Shown here: piece by piece, positions 43,091 to 51,928 of the stretch | Position numbering within the stretch: the stretch's first letter is position 1 | Layout of the letters: each line of letters opens with the position of its first letter | Assembly: GCF_021129235.1 (NCBI RefSeq) | Contig: NZ_JAJOMA010000003.1 | Location: 62,001 to 126,000, forward strand | Origin: Kineosporia mesophila | GTDB taxonomy: Bacteria > Actinomycetota > Actinomycetes > Actinomycetales > Kineosporiaceae | Reading direction: 5' to 3' | Length of the DNA: 64,000 nucleotides | The notes under the pieces: generated by a model | Database searches by the model: none | What the model saw: only the letters and a program-made list of their open reading frames with translations | What the model was told of the DNA's origin: nothing | Made by a program: the position numbers and the translations under genes

Positions 43091-43408
43091 TCACGACCAG
43101 ACGCACCACAGCGCGGCCCCGGCCAGGAGCAGGGTCAGCACCGTGCCCGCGGTGACCGCCCGGAAACCGGGCACCGGGACGGCCTCGTTGAAGTCGGTCA
43201 CCCGGTCGCGGTGCCGGGACCGCTGCACCAGGCCCAGCCCGGCACTGGCGACCAGCCCGGCCAGGGCGAGAACCACGGCCACGACCACGGTCTCGGGCCG
43301 GCTGGTGCGAATCATCAGCAGCGACACGACGGCAAAGGCCATCGAGGTACGAATCCAGGCCAGGGTGGTGCGCTCGACCTGCAGGCCCGGGTCGAAGGAA
43401 CGGGCCAT
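43091..43408 (-). CDS. DUF202 small membrane protein
   Basis: This 105-residue protein has the DUF202 signature FDPGLQVERTTLAWIRTSMAF followed by three hydrophobic segments. Function is unknown. It overlaps the upstream DUF202/YidH gene by one base (TGATG), so they form a coupled pair. Its stop is 4 bp from that of the convergent phytochrome gene. Paired DUF202 genes are common in actinobacteria. Confidence 0.85.
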   Translation of the reverse strand: MARSFDPGLQVERTTLAWIRTSMAFAVVSLLMIRTSRPETVVVAVVLALAGLVASAGLGLVQRSRHRDRVTDFNEAVPVPGFRAVTAGTVLTLLLAGAALWCVWS

Positions 43409-43803
43409 CAGCTGCTGAGCAGCACGACGGCGACCAGCACCAGGGCCGCGATGCCCACGCCGTAACCGATCAGGCCGACCACGCCGAGCAGGGGCAGGGG
43501 CAGGTTCGAGCGCATGGCCCGCTCGCTCGCCCACCACCGGCGGTAGGCCGCGACGCCCAGGGCCCCGCCCATCATCAGCAGCAGGGAGCTGAGCAGCTCA
43601 CGTTGCAGGTCGGGCACGTCGGTGAGGAAGGCGTCCGCACCGATGCCACCGGCGATCAGGCCGAGCGACGTGCGGATCCAGGCCAGGAACGTGCGCTCGT
43701 TGGCCAGGGTGAACCGCGGGTCCGGAGCCTCCCCCTCGGACAGCAGTTTGCGCTCCCAGGAAGGCACCATGCCGCCATGGTCGGTCATTAACAGTCCGTT
43801 CAC
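43408..43803 (-). CDS. YidH-like DUF202 membrane protein
   Basis: This protein of up to 131 residues has the signature DPRFTLANERTFLAWIRTSLGLIAGG (core ANERTFLAWIRTSLGL) and three membrane segments. Function is unknown. GTG at 43803, ATG at 43788 and ATG at 43770 are possible starts. A TTGACA at about 43812-43817 on the same strand suggests a promoter so close that the transcript may be nearly leaderless, favouring one of the internal ATGs. It is followed directly by the second DUF202 gene. Confidence 0.83.
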   Translation of the reverse strand: MNGLLMTDHGGMVPSWERKLLSEGEAPDPRFTLANERTFLAWIRTSLGLIAGGIGADAFLTDVPDLQRELLSSLLLMMGGALGVAAYRRWWASERAMRSNLPLPLLGVVGLIGYGVGIAALVLVAVVLLSS

Positions 43804-43926
43804 AAGGAATCTGTCAATAGTGAGATCTAACTAATTTCAGACTGTTTCGAGGTACCCACCAGGGCCGATAGACAAACATCGCCGGGTGCGTGGGCGCCCC
43901 GCACGCGGATCTGAAAGGCTGGCAGC

Positions 43927-44853
43927 ATGCGTCTGGTCATCTTCACCGAGCCCCAGCAGGGGGCGACCTATCAGGATCTGCTCAAGGTTGCGCAGTGCGC
44001 GGAAAGCGCCGGTTACGACGGCTTCTTCCGCTCCGACCACTACCTCACGATGGGTGGCGACGGCCTCCCCGGCCCGACCGACGCCTGGGTGACCCTGGCC
44101 GGTCTGGCCGTGCAGACGTCCACCATTCGCCTGGGCACCCTGGTGACCTCGGGCACCTTCCGCTACCCGGGACCGCTCGCGGTCAGCGTGGCTCAGGTCG
44201 ACCAGATGAGCGGCGGCCGGGTCGAGCTCGGCCTGGGCGCGGGCTGGTTCGACGCCGAGCACTCCGGCTACGGCATCCCGTTCCCGCCGGTCGGTGAGCG
44301 CTTCGACCGTCTGGCCGAGCAGCTCGAGATCATCGAGGGCCTGTTCACCACGCCCGTCGGTCAGACCTACGACTTCGACGGCAAGCACTACCAGCTCACC
44401 GACTCCCCCGCACTGCCCAAGCCGCAGCAGGAGAAGCTGCCGTTCATCGTCGGCGGCAAGGGAGCCAGGCGTACCCCGGCCCTGGCCGCCCGGTTCGCCG
44501 CGGAGTTCAACACCCCGTTCGTGAAGCAGGACGAGGTCGGGCCGCTGTTCGAGCGGGTCCGCCGGGCCTGCGCCGAGGCCGGCCGCACGAACCTGCCGGT
44601 GTTCTCGTCCGCCGCCGTGGTCTGCGTGGGCCGCGACGACGCCGAGCTGAAGCGCCGGGCCGCCGCGATCGGCCGGGAGGTCGAGGAGATGCGGGAGAAC
44701 GGCGGCATCGTCGGCACCGTGAACGAAGCCGTCGAGGCCATCGGCCAGTACGCCGAGCAGGGGGCCGAGCGCCTGTTCCTGCAGGTGCTCGACCTGGCCG
44801 ACCTCGACCAGGTGGAGCTGATCGCGGCCGAGGTGGCCCCGCAGCTCGCCTGA
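43927..44853 (+). CDS. LLM-class F420-dependent oxidoreductase
   Basis: This 308-residue luciferase-like TIM-barrel protein of the actinobacterial F420-dependent group has GYDGFFRSDHYLTMGG, TIRLGTLVTSGTFRYPGPLA, GRVELGLGAGWFDAEH and IVGGKGARRTPALAARF. It probably uses coenzyme F420 for a reduction or oxidation of an unknown substrate. The gene stands alone, transcribed away from the DUF202 pair, and is closed by a strong hairpin 10 bp after its stop. Confidence 0.9.
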   Translation: MRLVIFTEPQQGATYQDLLKVAQCAESAGYDGFFRSDHYLTMGGDGLPGPTDAWVTLAGLAVQTSTIRLGTLVTSGTFRYPGPLAVSVAQVDQMSGGRVELGLGAGWFDAEHSGYGIPFPPVGERFDRLAEQLEIIEGLFTTPVGQTYDFDGKHYQLTDSPALPKPQQEKLPFIVGGKGARRTPALAARFAAEFNTPFVKQDEVGPLFERVRRACAEAGRTNLPVFSSAAVVCVGRDDAELKRRAAAIGREVEEMRENGGIVGTVNEAVEAIGQYAEQGAERLFLQVLDLADLDQVELIAAEVAPQLA

Positions 44854-44863
44854 TCCGGTTTTT

Positions 44864-44908
44864 TCGTGATCATGCGAACCTTCCCGGGGAAGGTTCGCAT
44901 GATCACGA
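44864..44908. terminator. Long perfect hairpin behind the LLM oxidoreductase gene
   Basis: A perfect 21-bp stem (44864-44884 with 44888-44908), arms beginning TCGTGATCATGCGAACC, closing on a CGG loop. TTTTTT just precedes the left arm. The outer GTGATC/GATCAC and the CCCGGGGA core are shared with the hairpin at 18035-18082, so both may belong to one dispersed element family. Confidence 0.88.
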
Positions 44909-44951
44909 TTGCTTCGGGGACGTCCTAGACAGGTCGGTAAGGAGCAGGACG

Positions 44952-45704
44952 ATGAAGTCGGTCCGGATGGAGAAGGACGGCCCGGTGCGTCACATCGTGC
45001 TGGCCGCGGCCAAGCGACGGAACGCGCTGTCCGCCGTGATGCTCGACGAGCTGGCCGAGGCCGTGGCCCGGGTGGCGACCGACGACGGGGCCCGGGCCCT
45101 GGTGGTGCGGGCCGAGGGTAAGGCGTTCTGCGCCGGGGCCGAGGTCCCCGGTCTGTTCGGCGACCTGAACCGGCCCACCGCGCAGATCCGCGACGACCTC
45201 AAACGCATCTACGCCAGCTTCCTCGGGGTGGCCGACCTGCCGATCCCGACCATCGCCGCGGTGCAGGGCGTAGCCGTCGGCGCGGGCATCAATCTGGCTC
45301 TGGCCTGCGACATCGTGATCGCCGGGCCGGCCGCCCAGTTCGCCGTCACGTTCGCGGACATCGGCCTGCACCCGGGTGGGGGCGCCAGCTGGTTCCTGAC
45401 CCGGCGGATGGGTGCCGACCGGGCCCTGGCCGCGATCATCGCGGCCGAGACCATCGACGCCGACACGGCCCTGCGCAGCGGCCTGGTGACGCAGCTGGTG
45501 GACGACCCGGTGCGGGTCGCCACGGTCCTCGCCCACCAGGCGGCCCGGCGGGACCCGGGCCTGATCCGCGACGCCAAGCGGGCCGTGCAGATGTCCGAGA
45601 CCTCCGAACTGCCCGAGGTGCTGGAGTTCGAGTCGTGGGCCCAGGCGGCCACGGTCGGCCGCCCGGACTTCGCCGAGTTCGTGGAGCGCTTCACCCGCCG
45701 GTAG
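44952..45704 (+). CDS. Enoyl-CoA hydratase/isomerase family protein
   Basis: This 250-residue crotonase-fold enzyme has KRRNALSAVMLDELAEA, an oxyanion-hole region GKAFCAGAEVPGLFG, and GVAVGAGINLALACDIVIAG with ADIGLHPGGGASWFL. It acts on an acyl-CoA in fatty acid or aromatic acid breakdown. The exact reaction cannot be fixed. GGAGCAGG precedes the ATG at 44952. It is convergent with the thioredoxin gene and overlaps its 3' end by 14 bp. Confidence 0.9.
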   Translation: MKSVRMEKDGPVRHIVLAAAKRRNALSAVMLDELAEAVARVATDDGARALVVRAEGKAFCAGAEVPGLFGDLNRPTAQIRDDLKRIYASFLGVADLPIPTIAAVQGVAVGAGINLALACDIVIAGPAAQFAVTFADIGLHPGGGASWFLTRRMGADRALAAIIAAETIDADTALRSGLVTQLVDDPVRVATVLAHQAARRDPGLIRDAKRAVQMSETSELPEVLEFESWAQAATVGRPDFAEFVERFTRR

Positions 45705-46023
45705 ACAGCCACGGGCGAACTTCCGTGAGGATCAGCTCCCGCGGCTTGAGGCCCTTGATGCGGGCGACCTCCTGCCCACCCCGGAACAGGACGAGGGTGG
45801 GCGTCGCGGTGACGGCGTAGAGGTCGGCCACCACCGGGTTCTCGTCCACGTCGACGGTGAGCACGTGCAGCCGCGCGGCCTCGTCGGTGGCGATCTGCTC
45901 GAGCACCGGCTCGATCACCTGGCAGGGCGGGCACCAGCCGGCCGAGAAGTCGACCAGCACCGGCCGGGGACTGGCCAGCACGTCGGCGGCGAACGCGGCC
46001 TCGGAGGTGGTGGTCAGGGGCAC
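45691..46023 (-). CDS. Thioredoxin-family protein
   Basis: This 110-residue thioredoxin fold protein has active site FSAGWCPPCQVIEPVL (CPPC rather than the classical CGPC) and the cis-proline loop in VTATPTLVLFRGGQEV. It is cytoplasmic, with no signal peptide. It may be a thiol reductase or a more specialised disulfide protein. The start is GTG at 46023. It is downstream of and in the same direction as the EamA transporter gene, 22 bp away. Confidence 0.92.
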   Translation of the reverse strand: MPLTTTSEAAFAADVLASPRPVLVDFSAGWCPPCQVIEPVLEQIATDEAARLHVLTVDVDENPVVADLYAVTATPTLVLFRGGQEVARIKGLKPRELILTEVRPWLSTGG

Positions 46024-46045
46024 CCCTCCACGATAGCGCGGGTGC

Positions 46046-46966
46046 TCAGGCCGCCTGCAGTTCCCGCCCGGTGTCCGGCAGCGCCGGGGCGGCCTCGCGT
46101 CGGGTGCCGTTGACCAGGTAGGACCCGGTCAGTACGAGGGCGAAGCCGAGCACAGTCCAGAGGGTGACCTTCTCGCCGAGGAACAGGGCGCCGCCGATCA
46201 CGGCGACCACCGGGTTCACGTAGACGATGGTGGTGGCGCGCACCGGGCCGAGCTCCCCGATCAGGGCGAACAGCAGCAGGAAGGCGGTGGCGGTGCAGAC
46301 CACGGCCAGCACGGCGACGGCCACGAGCACCTTCCCCGAGGGCACCTGCGCGGGCAGACCGGGCCCGAGCAGCACCACGGGCAGGTAGATCAGGGCGGCC
46401 AGCACGATGCTGACAGTCACCACCGGCAGACCCGGCAGGTCGCCCAGGTACCGCGACAGGATGACCGGGCCGATGGCGTAACCCATGACCACGACGCCCA
46501 TCTCGGCCACCGCCCCGAGGTCGGAGACGTTCACGTCGAGCCCGACCAGCGCGGCCACGCCGGCGGTGCCGAGCAACAGGCCGAGCCCGCCGCGCAGACC
46601 GAGCTTCTCGGCACGGCGGGTGATCAGGGCGATCACCACGCCGACCACGGGCACGGCGGAGATCAGGATCGCGGCCGTGGAGCTGGACAGCCGCTGCTCG
46701 GCGTGGTTCAGGGCCACCCAGGGCAGCGCCACCTCCACGACGGTGTAGGCGGTCACGGCCTTCCAGTGCCGCAGGACGAGGGGCACGGCGGCGCGGTCGC
46801 GCCGGCTGATCAGGGTGATCGGCACGAGCAGGAGGGCGGCGAGCGCGGTGCGGGCCAGCACGAGCACGGACGGCGACAGTTCCTCGCCCGCCACCTTGAT
46901 GAACATGTAAGGGATACCCCAGGCCAGGCCCAGGGAGAGGAAGAGGATCACAGCGCGGCGGCTCAT
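46046..46966 (-). CDS. EamA/DMT-family transporter
   Basis: This 306-residue protein has ten hydrophobic segments in two EamA repeats (LAWGIPYMFIKVAGEELSPS; GELGPVRATTIVYVNPVVAV, GGALFLGEKVT). It is a probable exporter of a small metabolite or amino acid. It is divergent from a LysR regulator with a perfect palindrome between them, which suggests that the regulator controls it. Confidence 0.9.
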   Translation of the reverse strand: MSRRAVILFLSLGLAWGIPYMFIKVAGEELSPSVLVLARTALAALLLVPITLISRRDRAAVPLVLRHWKAVTAYTVVEVALPWVALNHAEQRLSSSTAAILISAVPVVGVVIALITRRAEKLGLRGGLGLLLGTAGVAALVGLDVNVSDLGAVAEMGVVVMGYAIGPVILSRYLGDLPGLPVVTVSIVLAALIYLPVVLLGPGLPAQVPSGKVLVAVAVLAVVCTATAFLLLFALIGELGPVRATTIVYVNPVVAVIGGALFLGEKVTLWTVLGFALVLTGSYLVNGTRREAAPALPDTGRELQAA

Positions 46967-46985
46967 GCCTCACAGGATGCTCTCG

Positions 46986-47000
46986 ACTTAATCATTAAGT
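46986..47000. promoter_or_regulatory. Perfect palindrome between the EamA and LysR genes
   Basis: ACTTAAT-C-ATTAAGT, 7-base arms, 19 bp before the EamA start and 17 bp before the LysR start. It is AT-rich in a GC-rich background and has the T-N-A symmetry of LysR-type operators. It probably serves autoregulation and control of the transporter. Confidence 0.65.
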
Positions 47001-47017
47001 CCATCTAGATTTTCTTC

Positions 47018-47971
47018 ATGTCAATCGACAGTCCAGGCTTCACAATCGACCTGCGCAAGCTGCGGCTGCTGCGGGAGGTCGAGCAGCGGGGCACCGTCGC
47101 GGCGGCGGCCTCGGCCCTGCACCTCACCCCCTCGGCCGTCAGTCAGCAGCTGGCCGGCCTGGCCCGCGAGCTGGACGTGCCCCTGCTGGAGAAGCAGGGA
47201 CGAGGTGTGCGGCTGACCGGGCATGCGCGGGTCCTGCTCGGGCACGCCCACGCGATCGAGGCCCAGCTGGAGCGCGCCCGGGCCGACCTGGCCGCGTTCG
47301 ACGACGGCCTGGTCGGCGAGGTGCGCGTCGCCACCCTGCCGACCGCGGTGGCGGCCGTGCTCGGCCCGGCCATGGCTCAGCTGCGCGCGGAACGACCGGC
47401 GCTACGGGTGCGCGCCCGCGACGCCGACCCGGTCGGGGCCATCCGCGCCCTGGACGCCGGGGAGGTCGACGTCGCCATCACGGTCGACCATCCCGGCGGC
47501 CCGCGGCGCGACGACCCGCGGTACGCCCGGATCGACCTGATCACCGACATCCTCGACGTGGTGCTGCACGAGGACCATCCCCTGGCGCGGGGCCGGACGG
47601 TCGACCTGGGGCTCCTGGCCGGCGAGGAGTGGATCTCCGGCAACCCCCACGACGCCTGTGCCGCGATCGCCGACAACGCTTGTGCGGCAGCTGGCTTCAT
47701 TCCCGACGTACGGCACTGGACGGTCGAGTACGACGCGCTCGCGGCGCTGGTCTCCGCCGGGGCCGGGGTCGGGCTGCTGCCCCGGCTGGCGCAGCCGCTG
47801 CGGTTCGGCAACGTGCGCACCGTCCCGGTGGCCGGGCCACCGCCCGCCCGGCTGGTGTACGCGATCACCCGGGCCGGCCGCCCCGCCGACGCCACCACGT
47901 CCATCGTCCTGCAGAAACTCCGCGAGGTCGCGGCGGCCCGCCACGATGCGACGTCTCCGCTTGTGCCGTAA
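47018..47971 (+). CDS. LysR-family transcriptional regulator
   Basis: The 317-residue protein has an N-terminal winged helix (LRLLREVEQRGTVAAAASAL, LTPSAVSQQLAGLAREL) and a type 2 periplasmic-binding-like effector domain (VRVATLPTAVAAVLGPAM, VDVAITVDHPGG, YDALAALVSAGAGVGLLPRL). It probably controls the divergent EamA transporter gene through the palindrome at 46986-47000. The effector is unknown. A GntR gene follows 19 bp downstream and may be in the same transcript. Confidence 0.91.
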   Translation: MSIDSPGFTIDLRKLRLLREVEQRGTVAAAASALHLTPSAVSQQLAGLARELDVPLLEKQGRGVRLTGHARVLLGHAHAIEAQLERARADLAAFDDGLVGEVRVATLPTAVAAVLGPAMAQLRAERPALRVRARDADPVGAIRALDAGEVDVAITVDHPGGPRRDDPRYARIDLITDILDVVLHEDHPLARGRTVDLGLLAGEEWISGNPHDACAAIADNACAAAGFIPDVRHWTVEYDALAALVSAGAGVGLLPRLAQPLRFGNVRTVPVAGPPPARLVYAITRAGRPADATTSIVLQKLREVAAARHDATSPLVP

Positions 47972-47990
47972 CGAAAGTTAGGATGAGCGG

Positions 47991-48644
47991 ATGACGGCGG
48001 GCGGGGGTTCTGGTCGCACGGCACATCGTGACGTCACCGAGCGGCTGCGGGAGGCGATCGTCACCGGCACGCTGCAGACCGGCACCCACCTGGTGCAGAG
48101 CGAACTGGCCGCCGGCCTCGACGTCAGCGTCACCCCGGTGCGGGAGGCACTGCGCGAGCTGGAGAGTCAGGGCCTGATCGACTCCGACCCGTTCCGCGGG
48201 GCGACCGTGCACGGCATCAGCCTCGACGAGCTCGAGGAGATCCACGAGCTGCGGCGTCTGCTGCTGCCCCTGGCCGTGCGGGAGCGCATCGCCACCGTCA
48301 CCGATGCCGAGATCGACGAGGCCCGCGCCGTGCTGGCCCGGCTGACGCCCGACCTGCCCAATCGTGAGTGGGTGCAGACCGATCGCGCCCTGCGGCAGAT
48401 GCTGGTCGGCACCCCGCAGCGGCGCAACCTGCGGGCCATTCTGCGCCGCCTGTCCGACGTCTCGGAGCTCTACGCCGGGCTGGCCGTGCACGGTGAGGCC
48501 GACCGCCGCCGGGCGCTGGCCGGTAACCGGGACATGCTGCAGGCCTACGCCGAACGCCAGACCGGCCGGGCCGTCACGCTCACCCTGCGTCGCCTCGACG
48601 AGGCGACCCGGCTGACCGCGGCGGCCCTGACCCGCCGGTCGTGA
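47991..48644 (+). CDS. GntR-family (FadR-type) transcriptional regulator
   Basis: This 217-residue protein has a winged helix with RLREAIVTGTLQTGTHLVQS, ELAAGLDVSVTPVREALREL and QGLIDSDPFRGATV, then a helical FCD-like ligand domain (LDELEEIHELRRLLLPLAVRE). It is shorter in the C-terminal domain than most FadR members, and the metal-binding histidines of FCD are not obvious. Its target is unknown. Its stop is 3 bp from that of the convergent Rv1733c-like gene. Confidence 0.87.
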   Translation: MTAGGGSGRTAHRDVTERLREAIVTGTLQTGTHLVQSELAAGLDVSVTPVREALRELESQGLIDSDPFRGATVHGISLDELEEIHELRRLLLPLAVRERIATVTDAEIDEARAVLARLTPDLPNREWVQTDRALRQMLVGTPQRRNLRAILRRLSDVSELYAGLAVHGEADRRRALAGNRDMLQAYAERQTGRAVTLTLRRLDEATRLTAAALTRRS

Positions 48645-48647
48645 CCG

Positions 48648-49250
48648 CTAGTTCAGGTAGCCCTGCGAACGGCTCTCGTTGAAGCGCCGCCACTCCACCT
48701 CGAGGTCATGGGTGCGACGCCGGTTCAGCACGAACCGCGAGGCCCGGTACCCGGCGAGGCCCACCAGCACGGCCGCGAAGGTCAGGCCCAGCCCGAGGCC
48801 GAGGGTATCCAGCCAGACGCTGAGCCGTGTGGTCGGGGCCGAGGTCATGGAGCCGGAGTCGTTGACCCATACCGGCACCCGGTCACCGACCTGGGTGGTC
48901 TGGGTGATGGCGAGGTGGCCCGAGTGCTCCACCCGGTCCGGGTACGTCCACGACACCTCGGCGAGATAGTTTCGGGCCAGCCGGGTTTCGGGGTCGGCGG
49001 CGACGACCGTGGCCGTGACCAGGTGGCTCGACGCGAGCTCCTGATCGGAGATCGCGGAGTAGTGGTGCCAGGTCTGCAGACCGATGATCACCGCCACGGG
49101 CAGGACCGCCAGGACGAGGAACACCGCCCCCAGCGCGCAATAGCCCTGGATACGGTCGCTGCGACGGCGTAACGGGTTGCGTTCCCGGCCCAGTCCGGGT
49201 CGGGCAGCCATCGAGCAACGGCGGAACCAGTTCCCTACCTGAGACCTCAT
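48648..49250 (-). CDS. Rv1733c-like membrane protein
   Basis: This 200-residue protein has two membrane segments (residues about 38-60 and 150-172) flanking an exported domain with SSHLVTATVVAADPETRLA, VSWTYPDRVEHSGH and VGDRVPVWVNDSGS. This layout is shared with mycobacterial Rv1733c and many actinobacterial homologues of unknown function. The ATG at 49250 gives a basic N-terminus with the LGRERNPLRRRSDRIQ motif common in the family. Confidence 0.8.
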   Translation of the reverse strand: MRSQVGNWFRRCSMAARPGLGRERNPLRRRSDRIQGYCALGAVFLVLAVLPVAVIIGLQTWHHYSAISDQELASSHLVTATVVAADPETRLARNYLAEVSWTYPDRVEHSGHLAITQTTQVGDRVPVWVNDSGSMTSAPTTRLSVWLDTLGLGLGLTFAAVLVGLAGYRASRFVLNRRRTHDLEVEWRRFNESRSQGYLN

Positions 49251-49385
49251 CGTCAGCCCCTCATTCCCTGCAGCCGCATCTCCCCTCTATTCAGTCCCTC
49301 TCCGGCCCAAAGCGCCAGCCGGTCCGAGCACGAATTATCAGGAGGGGGACGAACGGACGGCAGAAAAGGGCGAACGTCCCGAGCT

Positions 49386-50984
49386 TCAGGAGTCGGAATC
49401 CTTCACGCCCGTCGCGAGCGCGTAGGCCCGGATCGGAGACATCGAGACACCGTTGTAGGTGACGGTGTTCTGCGTGCTGACCGGGACGCAGCCCGAGGTC
49501 TTGGCGGTGGACGCGTGCGAGTCGGTGAGGGCGTCCTGGCGCTCCTCGTTGGTGAGCTTGGGGTAGGTCTCGCCGGTGGTCCAGTCCTCGCCCACCACCA
49601 GGGTCACCACGTCGACGTCCTCGTCCACCGCGAGCAGGGACGAGGGGACGCCGAGGTCGGAGGCCAGCTGCTGGGCCTGGTCGAGCTGGTGCTTGCCGCT
49701 GTAGAGGATCGCCGTGCGTTCCCGGGCCGTCCCGGTGGTGGAGTCGGTGGCCGCGATGTAGCCGTCACCCTTGAGGACCTGCGTGATCTTCTTGGCCCGG
49801 CCCTCCTTGCCGCTGCGGTTACGTACCTTCACCGAGAAGTACGTGGCGGCCGTGGTGCTCGGGCTCGCGCTGGTGGTGGCGGTGGACGTCGCCGCGTTCT
49901 TGTCCTTGCTGAGTGAGCGGTCGTCGACGATCGTGTCGAAGAGCTTCTGGGCGGCCGCCGCGGGCACCACGCGGTTGGAGTCGTTCGGGTCCGGCACGGT
50001 CTGCATCGTGGTGAAGGTGATGCGGTCGGTGTCGACCTTGTTGAACTCCGTGGCCAGGTCGATCAGCTTCGGGATGCTGTCCAGGCCCTCGTCCACCGTG
50101 AGCGCCCTGGTCGCCGCGTTCGCCACCCCGTACAGCTTGGTCGGGTTCAGCAGCGTGCCCTTGTCCTTCAGCGAGCGGATCGCCGCCGCCAGGAACGCGT
50201 GCTGGCCGTAGGTGCGGCCCAGATCGCTGCCGTCGCCGAAACCGTGGCGCGTGCGCACGAACTGCAGCGCGGCCTCGCCCTTGAGCGTGTGCTTGCCCTT
50301 GGACAGTTTCAGGTGCGAATAGGTGTCGTAGACGTTGTTGTCCACGCAGATCTGCACCCCGCCGGTGGCGTCGGACATGTCGATCACGCCGGAGAAGTCG
50401 ACCATCGCGAAGTGGTCGATCGTGATGCCGGTGAGCTCGTGGATCGCGGCGACCGTGCAGCCCGGGCCGTACTGCAGGCTGGTGTTGATCTGGCCGTAGC
50501 GCGCGGCCACGCTCTCGCCGGTCGTGGCGTTCTTGCAACCGGGCAGGTCGGTCATGGTGTCGCGCGGGATGCTGACCGCGGTGATGTTGGTGCGGTCGGC
50601 CGAGACGTGCACGAGCAGTTCGACGTCCGCGTTGTTGTGGGTCTCGTCGCAGGCGCCGCCGAGCTTGCAGTTCTCCTTCGACGCCCGGGAGTCGGTGCCG
50701 ATGACGAGCACGTTCACCGGGAAGCGGCCCTGGTCGTCGGCCTTCTGCACGCCGGCGCTGCCGGTGGTGCCGGTGAACAGCGCCGAGGAGGAGATGTTGC
50801 CGTTCAGCCGGCGGAACATGAAGTAGCCGCCACCGGCGGAGACGACGAGCAGCACCACCAGGCCGTAGAGGGCGATGCGTAACCAGCGGCGGCGCCGGGC
50901 CCGGACCCGCGCGTGGCGCATCGGCCGGTCACTGTCGTCCTGGCGTTCCGGAGGGTCCGGGGGGCTGGCAGCGGCCGGGCTCAC
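49386..50984 (-). CDS. LytR-CpsA-Psr (LCP) family cell-wall ligase with LytR_C domain
   Basis: The 532-residue membrane-anchored enzyme probably transfers wall polysaccharides or teichoic-type polymers from lipid carrier to peptidoglycan. A basic cytoplasmic N-terminus and one membrane segment (IALYGLVVLLVVSAGGGYF) precede the LCP domain: NVLVIGTDSRAS, ADVELLVHVS, TAVSIPRDTMTDLPGC, and FVRTRHGFGDGSDLGR. A Ser/Thr/Ala linker leads to the LytR_C domain (FSVKVRNRSGKEGRAKKITQ). Cysteine pairs in the LCP domain suggest disulfides. The GTG at 50984 is the likely start. Confidence 0.92.
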   Translation of the reverse strand: MSPAAASPPDPPERQDDSDRPMRHARVRARRRRWLRIALYGLVVLLVVSAGGGYFMFRRLNGNISSSALFTGTTGSAGVQKADDQGRFPVNVLVIGTDSRASKENCKLGGACDETHNNADVELLVHVSADRTNITAVSIPRDTMTDLPGCKNATTGESVAARYGQINTSLQYGPGCTVAAIHELTGITIDHFAMVDFSGVIDMSDATGGVQICVDNNVYDTYSHLKLSKGKHTLKGEAALQFVRTRHGFGDGSDLGRTYGQHAFLAAAIRSLKDKGTLLNPTKLYGVANAATRALTVDEGLDSIPKLIDLATEFNKVDTDRITFTTMQTVPDPNDSNRVVPAAAAQKLFDTIVDDRSLSKDKNAATSTATTSASPSTTAATYFSVKVRNRSGKEGRAKKITQVLKGDGYIAATDSTTGTARERTAILYSGKHQLDQAQQLASDLGVPSSLLAVDEDVDVVTLVVGEDWTTGETYPKLTNEERQDALTDSHASTAKTSGCVPVSTQNTVTYNGVSMSPIRAYALATGVKDSDS

Positions 50985-51199
50985 GAGATGGATCTCTGCG
51001 CTGCCACGAAGCGGCACACTAACCCGGCCGGCACCGGACCTGCCCCGGTTGTGCCACACGTCATACCCGTCACCCGGATCATGTCGGCAGGTGCCCGCCC
51101 CGGCGTTAGGCCGATCGAGCGCCCAGGTCCGGTCCCGCGGATCATCGCCTACTACGGGGCACCCGGTGGGCCGTCCGGACAGGCCCTAAACTCCCTGCG

Positions 51200-51928
51200 G
51201 TGCAGATTCGCTGGATGACGATCTTCCTGGACTTCCCGATCCACCAGTTCGGGCCCGGGGTGGAGTTCTGGCGCCGGGTCACCGGCAGCCGGCTGTCGGC
51301 CCCCCGGGGTGGGGACGGCGAGTTCGTCACGCTGCTGCCCTCCACGGGCGACGCTTACCTGCGGGCACAGGCGCTGGGGTCCGGTCCGGCCCGGCTGCAC
51401 CTGGACCTGCACGTCGACCCGGAACGGCGGGCCGACGCCGTGGCGCAAGCGGTCGCTCTCGGGGCGTCGCCCGTTCTGCGGGGCGGGGAGCACGACGTGC
51501 TCACCAGCCCGGGCGGTTACACGTTCTGTTTCGTGCCGTGGGAAGGGGAGCGGGCCGTGCCCTCACCCGAGGACAACACCCGCCTCGACCAGCTGTGCCT
51601 CGACATCCCGCCCGCGCTGTGGGATTCCGAGAGCCGCTTCTGGTCGGGGCTGACCGGCTGGGAGCTGCATCCCCTGGGTGACTCCGCGTTCATCCGGTTG
51701 CGACAGCCCGCGGGGCTCCCGGTGAAACTGCTGCTGCAGCGGCTGGACGACGCCGGTGCCGCCGGTGGCGCCGTCACCTCGCACCTCGATCTGGCCGCGC
51801 CCGGACGGGCCACGCTCGCGCCGGCCCACGCCGCCGCGGGTGCGGTCGTGGGCCCGGCGAACGAGGAGTGGACCGTGATGACCGATCCGTTGGGCCGGCC
51901 CTACTGCCTCACCGGCCGCACCCCCTAG
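51200..51928 (+). CDS. VOC-family (glyoxalase/bleomycin-resistance fold) protein
   Basis: This 242-residue protein has two vicinal-oxygen-chelate modules: residues about 5-115 (GPGVEFWRRVTGSRLSAP, LHLDLHVDPE, GGYTFCFVPWEG) and about 125-240 (LDQLCLDIPPALWDSESRFW, VTSHLDLAAPG, MTDPLGRPYCL). It may bind or modify a small molecule, but no substrate can be named. It starts at GTG 51200. Its 3' end overlaps that of the next, convergent VOC gene by 4 bp. Confidence 0.88.
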   Translation: MQIRWMTIFLDFPIHQFGPGVEFWRRVTGSRLSAPRGGDGEFVTLLPSTGDAYLRAQALGSGPARLHLDLHVDPERRADAVAQAVALGASPVLRGGEHDVLTSPGGYTFCFVPWEGERAVPSPEDNTRLDQLCLDIPPALWDSESRFWSGLTGWELHPLGDSAFIRLRQPAGLPVKLLLQRLDDAGAAGGAVTSHLDLAAPGRATLAPAHAAAGAVVGPANEEWTVMTDPLGRPYCLTGRTP

